Origin: Motacilla alba alba
Taxonomy: Eukaryota > Chordata > Aves > Passeriformes > Motacillidae
Length of the DNA stretch: 64,000 nucleotides
Direction of reading: 5' to 3'
NCBI RefSeq assembly: GCF_015832195.1
Contig: NC_052028.1
Location: 3,329,501 to 3,393,500, forward strand
Position numbers and translations under genes: made by a program
Notes under the pieces: generated by a model
Databases searched by the model: none
What the model was told of the DNA's origin: nothing
The model's input: only the letters and a program-made list of their open reading frames with translations
In this document: positions 43,401 to 58,400 of the stretch, in pieces
How positions within the stretch are numbered: the stretch's first letter is position 1
How the letters are laid out: the number at the start of each line of letters is the position of its first letter

Positions 43401-46400
43401 CCGGCCCCAGAGGAATTTGTATTCCACCTCTCTTACCCATGTTAAGCCCTTTGTCCCAACACATGTAGAGTGGATTCTGCTCGTGTCACCACTATCTGCA
43501 GTTGTGTGAACTAAAGCCAATTTTGGAGTCCTGCTTTGGGGGCTGGTCGTGTGGGTTTTTTTTAAAAACTTCAACTTCCTGCCAGTTTTAAGTTTAGCAA
43601 CTGGTGGAGGAGGTAGAAAGAGAATGAGAAGTCTGAGTAACATTTTCTGCAAGTGCTGTTGCCTTATCCTCTCCTATCATCCACTCCCACAGCTCAGAGA
43701 GCAGTGTGGTTTTGGTACTTCCTTCCTCACAGGGTGACAGGCTCGGCTGCTCAGTGCACCAATCTTCCCTGAGAACGTTGCTTGTAAAGCCTGACCTTCC
43801 TAGAATTTGCTTTCTTCTACTAAACCCTCTGAGCCATTGGTTTGAAGCATTTCAAATAAACTAGAAGTAAAGATTAGACGCTGTATTTTAGCATGGTATG
43901 ATTAATTTTTTGGCAGCAAGATAAGATGATCAACTTCTTCCTCTGAGTTTCTCCTCAAAAACCAGTTGGTGTAAATGCTCCCAGCAGCCAGCCCAGGTTT
44001 AGTCCAGAAAGCTTCCAAACACTCAGGTCTCAGGGGCTTGGAACACGAGCCGTGTGAAGAACGACTGAGGGAGCTGGGGTTGTTTAGCCTGGAGAAAAGG
44101 AGACTCAGGGGTGACCTTATCACTCTCTGCAGCTTCCTGAAGGGTGGCTGTGCTGAGCTGGGGTCGGTCTCTTTCTCCGGGCTACAACAGACAGAACAAG
44201 AGGACACAGTCTCAAGCTGCGCCAAGGGAGATCCAGGCTGGAATTAAGGAGGAAGTTTTTCACAGAAAAGAGTGGTCAAATACTGGAATCTTCTGCCCAG
44301 GGAGGTGGTGGAGTCCCCATCCCTGGATGTGTTTAAAAACAGACTGGATGTGGCACTTGGTGCCATGATCTCGTTGAGGTGTTAGAACATGGGTTGGACT
44401 TGATGATCTTAAAGGTCTCTTCCAACCTAAAATTCTGTGATTCTGTGATTCTGTCTCATTCACACCCAGGGAAGTCTGAACTCTAAGAATTATTAGCTCC
44501 AAAACCAGAGAACTTCTTTAGCTGAAAGAAAGCCGAGACATTCTGAAAGATCCTCTGCCTCTTCTACAGCAGGGAATAAGCCACAGACAAATTCCACAAC
44601 TCACTTTTTGACCAAAGCACTGATGTGTGCAGGGCACTGCTCACCCCAGGACATCTCCTGATGTCTCACATGGAATTTATTATTCACACAGCAACTTCCT
44701 CGTCCCCTGCAGCAAAAGGAAACAACACTGAGGTTGGCTGTTCCTCAATAAGAAATAATGACAGTTCAGAATCACATCATGGCTCATCCCAAGCTTTCTT
44801 TGAAACAAAATAGTCACAGAGGCAAACTTCATTAGCAGCAGAGCAGAATTCTGGTCTCTCAGCAGAATTAACCCTGTGAAGCTCAGTACTGACTGTGCTC
44901 CACTTGGAAAGATTTCTCCAGGCATAAAATTAGAGCTTTTTGATATTCCATTAATATTTCTGCCATGCCCTGAAAATGTATTAAAACATGGCATGAGATC
45001 AGCCTTTCCCTTTCTCTGCTGGAGGGATTGCTTGGCTGCAGAGGAGGGAACACAAAAAGAATAGAGAAGAGTCTCAGGGAACATTCAATCCCTGGTTTTG
45101 CAGCCATAAGCTCTGAAGTTTTCCTGAAGTATTCTTTGCTTTTTCCATGCAAAATCATACAAATGCCACGGCCATTATTTGAAGCAGTGTGATTGCTACA
45201 ACATCCAAAGATCCTAAGGCTTGCTGGGTTTAATGTTTATTTTTAAATACAATCCAACAACGTGGGGTTTTACCAAGGGAAAAAGAGTCTAGTTTGTAGT
45301 TAGACATGCTGTAGCAGGACTTAGCAGTAAGATGGTAAATTCAGTGTTTTTATCACATAGTAAATAATGATAATAATAATAATGAATTATCAGATTAAAT
45401 TTAGCAAATACTGAGGGATAATGGAGAAGAAAATAATTTATCTGCTTTGACAAGTGATGGGTTTCAAGGGTTTGTTTTTTTTTTTTTAAACTATTTTTCT
45501 TCTTATTTCCAATAGAATTGTAAGTAAATTAAGCCAAGAAATAAACAAAAATGAAGGGAGGCTCTCCTTCCTTCCAAAATGGTGAGTAAGACAACTCAGC
45601 TTTCTTCTTCAAAGCTTGCAGACAGATCTTTTCTGGACTGGTTTTCATTTCATCAATAATGCCTGGATCACAAGTGTAGCCTGGAAATTCCACAAAAACA
45701 AAGCTCTGTTTCATTAATGCTATCTGATATCAAATACCAAATCCTGAGCCCATGAACACCCCAGATACTTCTGCCATGTCCAGAACCAAGAACCAATGCC
45801 ATGTCCAGAACCAATTTGCACATTTCCTGCAGTTTTCCACCTGAGCACATAGCCTTTAAGAAGGCCATGAAGCCTGGGCATGTATTATTAATAAATCATC
45901 ATTAATGCATTCCACAGGTCTATACATCACTATACTCTTTAATTCTTAATATTTGTCACTGAATATAACATTCACAATAGAAGAAGAGCAAAAACTGCAA
46001 GAACATTCTGTGATAAAAGAACAATTTATGACCCTACCCAAAGAAAACCAAATCCAGCCTACATAACATGGTTTTGCATCATCTGATAAAGGATTTTACA
46101 CACTTCCATTCACTAGAATCCAAAACTAGAACTGAAAACCGTAAAAACCTTATTTAACCTTACATTTATGAACTTGACATTGAAGTTTCTGTTTTCAGGA
46201 CTGGTAAATGTATTTACTGAGTCCCCTTGCTTCAAACCACTTGACTTCTCTGACTTCAACTCTTCTTGAAACAGCTTAGATTTTATTGGGATCCTCTATG
46301 TAAATATCAGCTAATGTGTTTTTGGCACTTTGGTCAGAGTTAAACTCATCTATGTAAACTTCTTTCTATTGTGACAGCCTTCTTTCTATTGTGACAGCCT

Positions 46401-49400
46401 ATAGACTTCTTTCTATTGTGACAGCAATAGATAATTGCCTTTATTTGCAACAGAAGCATCAAACATTTAATAGAAAGAATTTATTTTTTGTATCTTTGTT
46501 ACAGGGCCCAAACACAAAAATCTCCAGAAAACACAGGTGAGTGAATACTGGCAGACCATTACAACAAAAAGTGTTTAAAAATATTAAAATGTAAAATTAA
46601 TACTTGCAGAGCAGAGTCAACAGAGGGGAGCAGGGTTAGGAACCAAAAATCCAAAACAATAAATGAAAATATGGGAGTGTAAAGAAGTTTCAAAAAAGAA
46701 AAGCATAGATGCAGAACAATTAGTAAGAAAAAGTGTTTTCAAAGAGAAAAGATGGTGAAGAAAGGCAAGAGCAGAGACTTTTACCTGAGAATAGTAAAAA
46801 TGTCTTTATTTAACCCAATAAATTGTATCAGTGTTTATATATTTCTGCTCCCTCCACCCCCTGCCTTTCCTCCTAGCAGCACTGTATTAGAGAGGGAAGC
46901 TGAGGTTTAAACAAACCAAACCCTTCTTTTTTGAAAGCTAAAATGTCTTTAACAAGGAGAGAAGAAGTCTGAGGTCATTCTGAACGCATTTTGTTTCAAA
47001 TGATATAATTTAAATTGGAAGTGGAACAAACTTGAAGTGCCAGCACCCAGAGTGTGTCACAGCAGGGCAGCTTTATCTTGGTTTTGAATCAGGATGTGCC
47101 CTCCTCAGTGCCAGCCTGCCTCTGAAGGAACAGCTCCTTCCTGTGGCACAGCACTGAGGTCCAGAGCTCACCTGGCATTTGTTGGGTTCTTTCTTGTCCT
47201 AGTTGAGACAGGGACAATACAAAGCAACACACTCCATTTCCAGAAGGCTTCAGACCTGTTTTTATTCTAGCCTGCATGCTTTTTATACATTCTTACAAAA
47301 CTCATAAGTTTACACTTTACTCATTAGTCAGGAGACAAACAAAGAGCTCATTGGAACAGGCAGCTGCAGGTTTCTCTTATTTCTCCTTTTTTCTTTCTTG
47401 GTTTCTCTGTCACCAACCTTGGTAGAAAATTCTTTCAGGGGTAAAGATGGATCCTCTTATCAAACTTCTCTCCGGCTCACAGAAGTCACTGTAAAACCTC
47501 TCCCACACTTTCTGTCAAGTTGTTACCTCTCTGCCAAAGGTGTCCATGCTCAGAAATGTGTGCTTGTGCTTCTTCACAGGGTACGCTCAGGATGACGGCG
47601 GCTGGTCTTCGTTTGTGAGTATTTGGGTGAAGAAAACCCCCTGGATCAGGGGGGCTCTCTGTTCCTGCCCTGGCTGCTTGGGCAGCACAGCTGGGGCAGC
47701 TGGGGGAGGAAAAGCAGGAATGATGGGAGTGGCTGCGTACAGATTTCCACACTGAGAAAAGGTTCTCCCCAGAAATTCAGGGTTGCCTTCCTATTCCACT
47801 GCTCGAGTAAAACCTCCCAGCCTATGACCAGGTCCCCACAGAACCACAGCTGAATTTTACATGCCTGTTTCAAGCTCTTAAAGGAGGTGTCTAGAGGTGC
47901 AAGGTCGCTGTGTTATTTAATGGCAAATTCTTGCCATTTTATTCTCTAGAGCCAGCTTGTTGAACAGTGTTTTTTTTAAAGCTATTTAGCCTACAGAAGT
48001 TCCTTCTGCCTTTTGGCATAGGAAATGCCTCAAAAAGGTGTTTAGGTGATGCACACCCACCCCAGCTGCTGATGCACAGCCTGAGTTTATGAAGATCTCT
48101 GAGGCTGACTAGTGCTAATGGCTTTTGTCCAAAAATAAAAGGGAGGGGCATTTTTAGAAGCCACTTGTTACTAAGTTCACAGGAGATTTGCTGCTATTCC
48201 GGAGCTCAAGAGATAAAAGTAACCACCTACAGAGCTCGTGGGCTCTGTGCCAGTGCAGAGGGCTCTGGAAATTCCAGCGTGGTACCAGTGGCAAATGGAG
48301 GGTTCTTTTTCTCTCATGCCTTGGCAGATTGCACAGATGTGCAATGACCGTATTGACACTGTCCCCTTGTGGGGTCCTGCAAACAAGGCTGGTTTGGGTC
48401 AGGAGGACATCAAAGACCCCAGTTTTTATGAGTAATTTTCAGAAGTTGGGTTGCATGCTCTAAAGGACACATTAGAAAGCAAGAATGAATATCAGCAGCA
48501 TCAACTGCTGCTCCATTGTGTTCCTAGGAGCACTGGCTGGTGCCTTCTCTGTTCCCTAAAACAATTCATGCATTTCAGTAAACTTGCACCTTTTCTTGAC
48601 CTCCCACTGCACTCACTGTCATCAAATGATATTTATTTCCTTTCTTAAGCTCTTGAGTGCTCCATGCATTAGTGGAACATTTCCTCCTTCACCTGTATTA
48701 TTTCAACAGATTTTCCCCCCTCAAACTGGTTGCTAAAATTTGGTATTTTCCAGAGTGAAAAATACCACAGTGAAAGGCCACCAGGAAACTGCTCTGCAGG
48801 GTTTAATGTTCTCTTCCAGCATCCACTTTTTATGCTCATTTGTCAGGATGATGATGATGATGATGACTATGAAAGCCCCGATGAAGACCAGGAGAAGGAA
48901 GATGAGGCTGACTATGAATCACCAACAGAGGAGCCTGAGGAAGCAGAACATGACAGTGATGGCTATGAGCCACCTCCATCCAATAATGAAGAAGCACATC
49001 ACAGTGTTATATTTCCTGCCAAGTCACTTCCAAGCAGCACAGATTATATAGGTAACTACTAAAAATTAAGTGCTATTAATAATTTACAAATTAGATTTTC
49101 CCATGTTATCAGCCACATTTTAGGTGGATGATAATGGAATATGGAAGGTTTTTCCTTGAAGGTAACAGTGTAGTTCATAAGCAAGATTTAGTGACACAAA
49201 CTCTGTGAGTTTGTGACTTTTAAAGTTATATTTTTTACTTTGGACAAGCTCTGTTGGAATAAAGATTAGTTTTGTGTGATGTGTGCATTTTTTGGCCTTT
49301 GATTTGAACCTGGATGAAGTCACACACATGTACATGCTGCAGTAGCTTTAGCAGTGCATCCTTGAACAGAGCAGGTTGTCACAACAATGGCAAAAAACTC

Positions 49401-52400
49401 TAGTGAAATTTGGGAAAAGAACAATCAGCTGTCCCTGCCTGTCATTTCTGTTTTATGTCTGAGCCCTCAGCAGCCTGGAGGTGTGGAGTCCATTCAGGAG
49501 AACAAAGCTGCCATTCAGATTGGCTGGTGTTTCACACACTGTGCTGCAGGGAATGCAATAAATCCTGTGGCCCAGAGCCTGGCAGGGGAGTCACCCCCAC
49601 AGGGGCAGAGCAGCCTGGAGCTCCCAACACAACACACTGATCCTAAAGCAGCTGCCAGTCAAATCCTACAGCAGTGTATCGATGATTTATTAACTTCAGT
49701 AGACAGGCTCTTGTAAGGGCTCTTTGTCATAAAGATTTAATGAGTACTAAATAACCAAACTCTGTGTGGTTGTTTAATTTGGGATTTTGTTTGAGAAAGA
49801 AAATCTTTTCTAAAACTTTTTCTTTCCCTTTTCTTTAGACAGACCTACAACAACCAGATCAGCACATCAGCCTCCACATCAGCCTCCAGTACCGCCCCAG
49901 AGACCTGGCCCAGCCTCATATGGGGGAAGAAGTGCTACTGTATGTTCCTCTCTTAATATCTCACCTATTTCCTCTCCCAGGACCTTCTTAGGAGTCCAAG
50001 TGTAGGGCTATTTTTACTCACCTAGTGTATGAAAAGGAAGCCATCAAAACAGATATGAACTCTGCTACAAGGTGGCCATTGTTCAATGAACAATTCAATT
50101 TCATGGGAGAAATATATTTAATTATTTTATATTCCTTCATTGATTCCTACACTGGAGAGATACTCCTACTTGTGAATGCCTCTCCCACAGAAATCATATA
50201 TTTGTAAGAGATGCCTCTGTTTTGAAAATAAGGTTATGTTTTTCCAAGCCATACTTCTAGCACTTGCCCAATTGAATTAGGACCACATAGAAGTGTAAGA
50301 GACTGTGTAATCAGAACGTTGATGACCAAGATTTGATTCCTTTTTTCCCTGCTGTGAATACATCAAAACTGAAAGCTCCTGTGCTGTTGACAGCTGGCAC
50401 TATAAGTTCAGTGTTTGCTAGAACAGATGTACACTGAACCTACCAATGTTTCCACAAGGAAAGCTTTGGGATGTGATGGAGGGACTGATGCAGTGTCACA
50501 GAGATGCAGCAGTGTTGTTGGAGCTCCTGTCCCTTTCCTTTGACAATACACCTCTCCTTCCTGAGGAGACTTCCCACTGGAGTGTTGGGAGGCACAGCAG
50601 ACGGAGGCAATTCTGCATCCAACAAAAATCAGTGATTTTGGTCATACTTCAGGAGGGTGCCTGGCTCCTGTCCTTCCTGCAGTGAGCAGAGACCTGCTCC
50701 TTGTGCTGTGCCACACAAGACTGGCAGATGAGTGTGATTGGGTTAATACACTCCAAACAGAAAGGTGACGACACATTTTAACCACTTGTGAAATATTTCT
50801 TCTAGCTGCCAGCTTTCCCTCCTCCACCAAGCAACAACGACTTGAGTAGAGACAGAAACATGAAGCCCTTGAAACGTGAGTACAGCTGGTGTTCTCTTTG
50901 TAAAGCTTTGTAAAGCTTTCCCACAGACTGGGCAGCACTTCACTTCTTCCTCTTTTCCCTCAGTTCCACTCGCTTCTGCTACTCACACAGGAGCCTGAAT
51001 TGTTGTTTTAAGAACAGCTATCTGTGCAACTGTACTCATACAATTGTACTCATACAGGAGTCTGAATTGCTATCTGTGCATCTGTACTCATACAATTGTA
51101 CTCATACAGGAGCCTGAATTGTTGTTTTAAGAACAATTGTACTCATACAGGAGTCCGAATTGTTGTTTTAAGAACAATTGTACTCATACAGGAGTCTGAA
51201 TTATTGTTTTAAGAAGTAACACCAGTTCTAATCTATGCAAAATAAAGATATACTGACCTGTATCAGCAAATGATCTTACACAGTTGTTGTGTTTAGCCCC
51301 AGCTCCTTCTATAGACAGAAGCACCAAACCGTCTCTGGATCGCCTTGCTCCCCCATATGAAAGAGAAAGCCCAGGATCAGGTCAGTATTTCTCACATTTA
51401 TATTACTGGGGTTGCTTTAGTTACTGAAAATCATCAGTTTGTTGCTTTTGTTACTGAAAACCATCACTTTGTATATAATTAATGCAAAAGAACACGGCTC
51501 AACCAAATGTAATCAAAGTAATCTGTTTATGAATAAATGGTGTGAGCAGAGCTTACAAAGGGGAGAGAAATTTCATGTAGAAAACAGCAACCATGGGTCA
51601 GACAGGTGAACAGGAATATGTTATGAGAACCCTGTGCAATAAAGGTTTGATGCACACCTAAGTGAGTATTGAGTAGGTTAAACGAGGAAATCACCTTTGC
51701 ATACAAAGGTAATGAAACTCTGCATACACTGCTGTAGGTAATGTGGCAACAGACTTAAAAGAAGGCTGAGCATTAATAAGACACAGAAAAAAATGGCATT
51801 TCCTTCAGACCTGAAAACCACATTATACAAAGCATCTACAGATATGACTCTACGATTTTATTTATTATCTAAACTCTTATCTGTTATATAATGGCAAGAC
51901 AGTATCCAGTAGTTCAAAGCTGAGCCTTAGATAATGTGATTGTGACACGTGCCATGTTGAAAATGTTTAAATTTCCCTTCAATAACAGACACTGCAATTT
52001 TACCATCACTTGCAAAGCCAAAATATTTTTCTGGCTTACATCTCTGGATGTGAGTTCTTCAACCAGCAAGATTACCTTTCAATTTTATTCAAAACTCATT
52101 TATTTCATAGGAAGTTTAATTAATTAACTTCCATCTTTTTCTAAATGTAAGCTTTTGCTGTTTTCAGGGAAGAAGCCAAGCATTCCTGAAAAGGTAATTT
52201 TTTTGTGATTATTGATAGTTTTTGCCTGTTTTGATGCACTTGCACATTCTCTTAACTATTTCTTGTTGTTTTGCAGCCTCTGGTTTCACAGCTAAGGTAA
52301 GATTTATCCTCTGCCAATGATCCTTTCATTGCCAGTATTCCCCAGTTATTTCTTAATAAGCAGCTTTTTGCCTTTATTTCATCATCTGACGCCTGCTTTA

Positions 52401-55400
52401 GATCCCTGGGAGAACAGTTAGCAATGATGCCAAAACCTCCTGTCCCACCAAGTGACAGATATGAAAGAGGCAACCCCCCTCCTCTAAGGAAGCCAAGCCC
52501 TGCCAAGTAAGTGCTCATTTCACTGAAATTCAATAAAGGAGAAATGAAATTTAACAAAAATATGGACGAGCAACACAGGATGGTCTGATTTACTGGTACT
52601 GCATGACAGCAGGGTCTGTGGGTATCAAAGTTTTGGTTCATTAATATGCACAGGATGTGCTTGAAGCTGCAGAAAGGTGTGAATGCAGAACAAGAAAAAC
52701 TCTCTCCAGTCATCTCTGGAAGAGCCATTACATGGGGCATGACTCACTCCCAAGTCGTACAAAGATCTAGATGATCCATGTTTTTCCCAGCAGAGCAAGT
52801 TCTTGCTCTAGGGAACATTCTTACATGAGCTCTATTGCTGTTGTTTTAGGGGGTTAGAAAAGGAAAGCTGTACTTCCATCCCATTGATTTTATTAGCCTG
52901 CAAAACTCCTTCTAAACAGCCAGCAGCATTTTCTAGCAGAGCTGCTTCATTGCCCAGCATTTTCTAGACCACCTGGGGGCTGAACACTGTACTTCAAACA
53001 AGACAAGAAATGATTGAGATCTAACCAGCCAGGATAACTGATCAGAGGAACAAAGCCTGATATCCTTATGTATATCCTGATATCCTTATGTATATCCTGA
53101 TATCCTTATCCTTATCCAACACTGCTCCAGCAGTGTTGTCAAATATTATAAACGAGTTCAAGACTTGAAGACTTAATGTTTCATCATTGTGCAAGCTTGT
53201 TTTGAGCTCTGATCTTACAATCAATTAATCAGACATTTTCCTTGGTGATAAAATCAAGATGGGCTAAGAACTAGAAATAATGCATTAGATTATGGCTGAA
53301 AATTCAAGTCTTAGATATTTTTATGAGGGAAAAAAATGTTTCTGCATCTATTGGTCTTTAAAACTTGCTGTAAATTCATGTTCAAGTTGAAAATATGGCC
53401 CAATGCACATGAAGTGAATGAGTACTATTCCACCTATGATGAGTGTTTTGTTCTCATTTCAGGCCCAGTTGGCCACCACACAAGAAAAATGAAGTAAGTA
53501 TAGTCTCAAAGCATGTATTTAAAAGTATAGGGGTTACAGTAAAATTAAATATCTGTATAAATTAATAATGCTGGAAAAGGTGAACTTGTTTCTTTTATAA
53601 ATTGGAAGGAATACTCATGGATCTTTCATGGCACATGGGGTGTTTTTGAACAGTTCTTCTGAGTCAAGCTCAGTTTGTTCCCTGAGAACTTTATCTTGGA
53701 TAACGGGAAGAATAAGGCCAGAATTTCTTGTATGACATGGGAGAAGTGGTTTTGCTTAAAAAAGATTTGGGCTTCTGGGGATTTTTTCAGCTTAAGCTAA
53801 CCTAAAAGTTTCACTTTCAGATAACTCTGAGAGTCTACACTTACTTGAAGGAATAAGGAAAGTTTATATCTCCTGAGAGTTTCTGACTATTTTAGGTCAA
53901 GATGCATTATGGGACATCTGCCACACATCTTGTTTAAAACTTTAAAAACTTAAAAAATTATTTAGTGTTGCATGAAGACAAAATGTCTAACATTTTAGAG
54001 GGAAGTGACATTGTCAATATTAGAATCCTTGTATACTTAAAATTCACCAACGTCCAGGTTTTGTTTTGTAATACATTCCCAAGAACTGTGCTATAATATG
54101 TTGCTAATTTTTTTTTTTTTTGGCTCCCCAGGATGAAGAAGACAGTAAGTATTTCTACATGGATTTTTTTCAAACTTGAAATCTTTCTTGGTCTTAGTTC
54201 TTAAAAAAAAAAAAAAAAAAAGTAAGAAGGAAACTATTTCAGAGTTGATTCCTTAGAGTTATTTCTGACATCAGGTGGTACCTTGATAGGCAGTAGAATT
54301 CTTATAAAGTGCCTGATGCAGATTTACATATCAAAGCCACAAACCCCAGGAAATCAATAGCTAATAGCTTCCTTCAGTCAGCCAGTTACCAGCCAGCAGG
54401 ATTTCTTATTTTGGAATACATTACATTAGAGAGATTTGTGTTCTGCACACAGCATCAAACAGCTGGAAACAGAATCCTGGTGTCTCCCAGTTCTCAGCAA
54501 ACCCTGCTGGCACCAGGCTCTGTGCAATGTTAGTCACCTTTATGAACAGAAGCAGAACTTCTTCCATGAGCCACCGGTGTTTATAAACTACTGCAGAAAG
54601 CTGATTTCTGAAATTGAGTTGCTAAAGTGACTCCATAACACAAGCAGGACATTTGGCCAAGTGTCTATGAATTATCACTGCCCCTAAGCCTCCATAAAGA
54701 ATAAGGTTATTTAAGCTGTGCAGAGCACAGTTAACCTGTTCCACTCCTGCTAGTTCAGGTCTGAGGACACTGCAGAATGAAAATGTTTTATTTCATGCTG
54801 GGAGAAATCTCAGAATGATGTTCAAAAAGGTGATATCAACTCTGCTATTTAGAAGTAACGTGACAGAAAACAGGTACCACCTTCTGCAGTTAAGGTACTT
54901 GGCTTATCCAAAACAGAACCTAGAAAATGTAAATGTTGCTTAAGCCTGTTCCAGTTTATTTTTAATTTTAATACCTACTTTTAAGTTCTCAGCTGACCAA
55001 ATGAGTTTCCAGCCTGTAACTAATACATCAAGGAGTGTTTATTGCATTAGAGTAATCTAATTAAACAGCAGTAAGGTGAGAGAATCTCTTCATTCTACTT
55101 CATTTAAGAATATCTCATGTAGGATTTAAGTTTCCTTCTCTTCCTCTCCACAGCTGCCCTGCAAAGACCAGTGCCACAGCTGTCTTTGCCCCCATACAGC
55201 TCTAATGCATTCCCACCCAAATCTGTCAAGCCTCCACCTAAGCCAGGATCCAACAGCATTCCTGCTGCAGAAAGGTTTGTTTCAACATTATGGGTCACTC
55301 CTTTTGAATTTCAGTCTCTTGGTAGTTCATTACTGAGCCTGTGCCCTTGCCTCTACAAAATGCTAATTAGTGCTGTTCCTACTATCCGGGAGAATCCTTT

Positions 55401-58400
55401 ACAGAATTGAAGCTCTGTATCAGTGGAGCAGAGAGTGTACATCAGGCAACCAAGAAAAAAACATGAATCTCTCTGTTTAATGGCAAGGAAGTTTTTTAAA
55501 CTGGTGCTTTGGAGTGGCCACCTAGAACAGAGGCTAGACGAGATTGAGTAAAAGCAGGTATTTATTAAATAGGTACACCTTGGGCAGTCAAAAGCCTCTG
55601 AGGGGCTATACCCAGGATGGACAATGGTCACAAGTTTTTCAGGCAATTTTAAGTTTGGTTCATTTACATATCAGGGGTTAGTCCTCCAATTACAGCTTAA
55701 GGTAATGAAGTCATTTACTGCAAGTTATCCCCTCCAATTCACTGTTGTTTACACTTCTGGGGCCTGACACAATCAGCTGTCCTTGAGTTCCAGGCCTAGA
55801 AAGGAATTGTTTTATCTCAATAAAATGGGACAACAGCAGCTGTCAGGCCATGGAGTTTTAGAGCTACACACTAAAGCAGTGCAGGATCTGAAAAATAGAA
55901 AAGCTAAATCCCAAGGCATCAAGACCCTCCACGGTACAAGGCTTCCATTCTTGAGACACCCATTGCTCTCCCATTGCTTGCAGGGTCCATAAGAATGACC
56001 AGTCCTTTTGGGAGGGGATCATCTCCTACAAAACTAGGCAGGATTCAGGACAAAGGTGTCCTGCACACTTTAGCAGCTTAAGTGTTAGAGCTGCAACTCC
56101 TCACACTCCAAAATTTAAAAAACCACAATCCCGGTTGTCTGGAGTTGAATCTGAAAGAATTTCACCTCCCTTTTACTAACTTTTACTCTAATGGTTGAAA
56201 ATTACTATTTAAAAATTATGAACCTTGCTGCAATTTTTTCCCAGCTTCAACTTACAAATATTTGATTGTTATGCCTTCACTTGCTTGACAGAAGAGCCCC
56301 TAATTAAATTTTGATTTCTGATGTAACATGCAACAGACTTAGACTTTGATGACTTAGAGTGGGCTCCTTGAGTCCATGTCTGATGCACATTTTCTAATCT
56401 CTGTATTTTTTTAATGGCTCTTTGATGAATTCCTCACATTTACCATCATTCTCTGGAACTGCTGACGCCAAAACAAATACTGCAGTAGCAGTAGCAAGGT
56501 CATATGCAAATTGAACTATTCCTATGATGAACACTTCTGCTTATACTCAAAGAGCATTGCCAAATTTTGCTGTAGCAGAGGCCCCCGGGTTGACTGATTC
56601 TCTCCCATAAATCAAGTCATGATAGGGTGTTTTTGTTGTGCAAACAAAATTAGCATATTTATCTCAGAGCCTTTTTAACAGCTTATTTAAGCAGAAGAGA
56701 AATATGAACAGTAAAGGAAAGGAGTGCAGGCAATTTGTTCTCAATTAGGTGAAGAAACAAAAAAAAGCCCGAGAAATTGAAGAGTGGGGCTCCATTTTGA
56801 GCAGTTTTGGATGTTGGCTGAGGTTGGCAGAGATCTCTGGATGTCTTCTGGATGATCCAGGCAAGGTCACCTTGAACAGGCTGCCTGGTATCACATCCAG
56901 ATAGCATCTGAATGTCTCCAAGGAAAGAGAGAGATTCCACAACACTCTTGGCAACCTGCTCCAGTGCTTGCTTGCCCTCACATTAAAAAAATGTTTCCTG
57001 ATCTTCAGAGGGAACCTCTGATCTTGTCACTGGGCACCAGTGAAAGGAGCCTGGCTCTCCCTTCAGATATTTATGTGCTTTAGAAGATCCCTTCTGAGCC
57101 TTCTCAGCTTCCAGCTCCCGCAGCCTCTCCTCATGTGGGAGATGCCCAGTCCCTGATGTTGCTGGCCCTTCCCAGCTTGCAACATAAATGTGAAGCTGCA
57201 TTTTTATCAACAATGTTACAGAAGCTGCAAGAATAATAACTCTGTAAGTGGAACCCCGCAGCGAGAAAGGGCTGGGGAGCTGCTCCCTGTGCTTGCTGCT
57301 CTGGGGAGGACAGGGCCATTCCTTGTGAAAACTCCACAAGCTGAATGCTCTCCTGCATTGATTCTGCCACAGAAGTCTCTGTGGCCTTTACTGCTTAACT
57401 TTTTGCCAGATACTGAGCTCCAGGTAAACTTAAAGGTGGATCCAGTTACACAAAAAGAAGGAAAGAAAAACAAAAAGAAGAAAAGAGAAGGCTCTCCTCA
57501 CCCTGCACAGGTCTCAAGGGGCTCTCACATTCTGTAAAACAGGCACAAAGTCCAGATCAGGTGGTCAGAACACAGAAATGTTGTAGAGAAATGTTGTATT
57601 TATACTGACTACTCTTTTTTTTTAATAACAGTGCTAGAAGCCTGTCTTCAACTGGCTCTCTACCACCACGCTTCCATCCAGGTTTGTATCCTACATCCTT
57701 ACATTGTTTTCCTAAGTGAATGAAAGTTGAAAGTTAGTTTCAGTGCAGTCAATAGAAAAACTTTTTTCCAATGGATGTTTCTGCTTGGACAGGGAATAGC
57801 AAACTATCAAGTTCCTGAAAGGCATCTTGTGTACCTTACTTGGTCTGAATCAAAGATTTTGGGCTTTTTTTTCCCCATGAAGTTTGGGCTTCCTGCCCAA
57901 TTCAACCAGTGTCAAAACTTCATAAAACCATCCTTTTCTGTACACTACTGAGAGCTGAGCTATGCAAATCACTGTGCTATGCTAATACTCCCCAAAAAGG
58001 TTAGCAAATGCTTTTCATGTGAAATACACTCCATATTTATCTTGTAAGAAAAAAAAAATAAAGAAAATTTAGACATCAATTGCTTTACAAGTAATTTTTT
58101 TGCACATGGTAGCAGCTGTCAATGTCCTACAGTGACATTTTTTACTTTCTAATTGCTGAGAAGGCAAGGATTGCAAAGAGACAGTGTTACTTCTGTCTCT
58201 AGAGAAACCAAGATGCTCTCAAGTGAGTAACTGGTACAGAAACTGTATAAATAAATGTAAATAAATGGTAGAAATAAAATGTCACCCCTGTTTCAAGTTC
58301 ATTTGCTGTTATGGAAATCTGAACCATAAGAGCTCAGTTAAATTCCCTGTGCACCAAGGATGGACTTATGTAAAGGACCTGGTTCTCACAGAGAAGCCTA

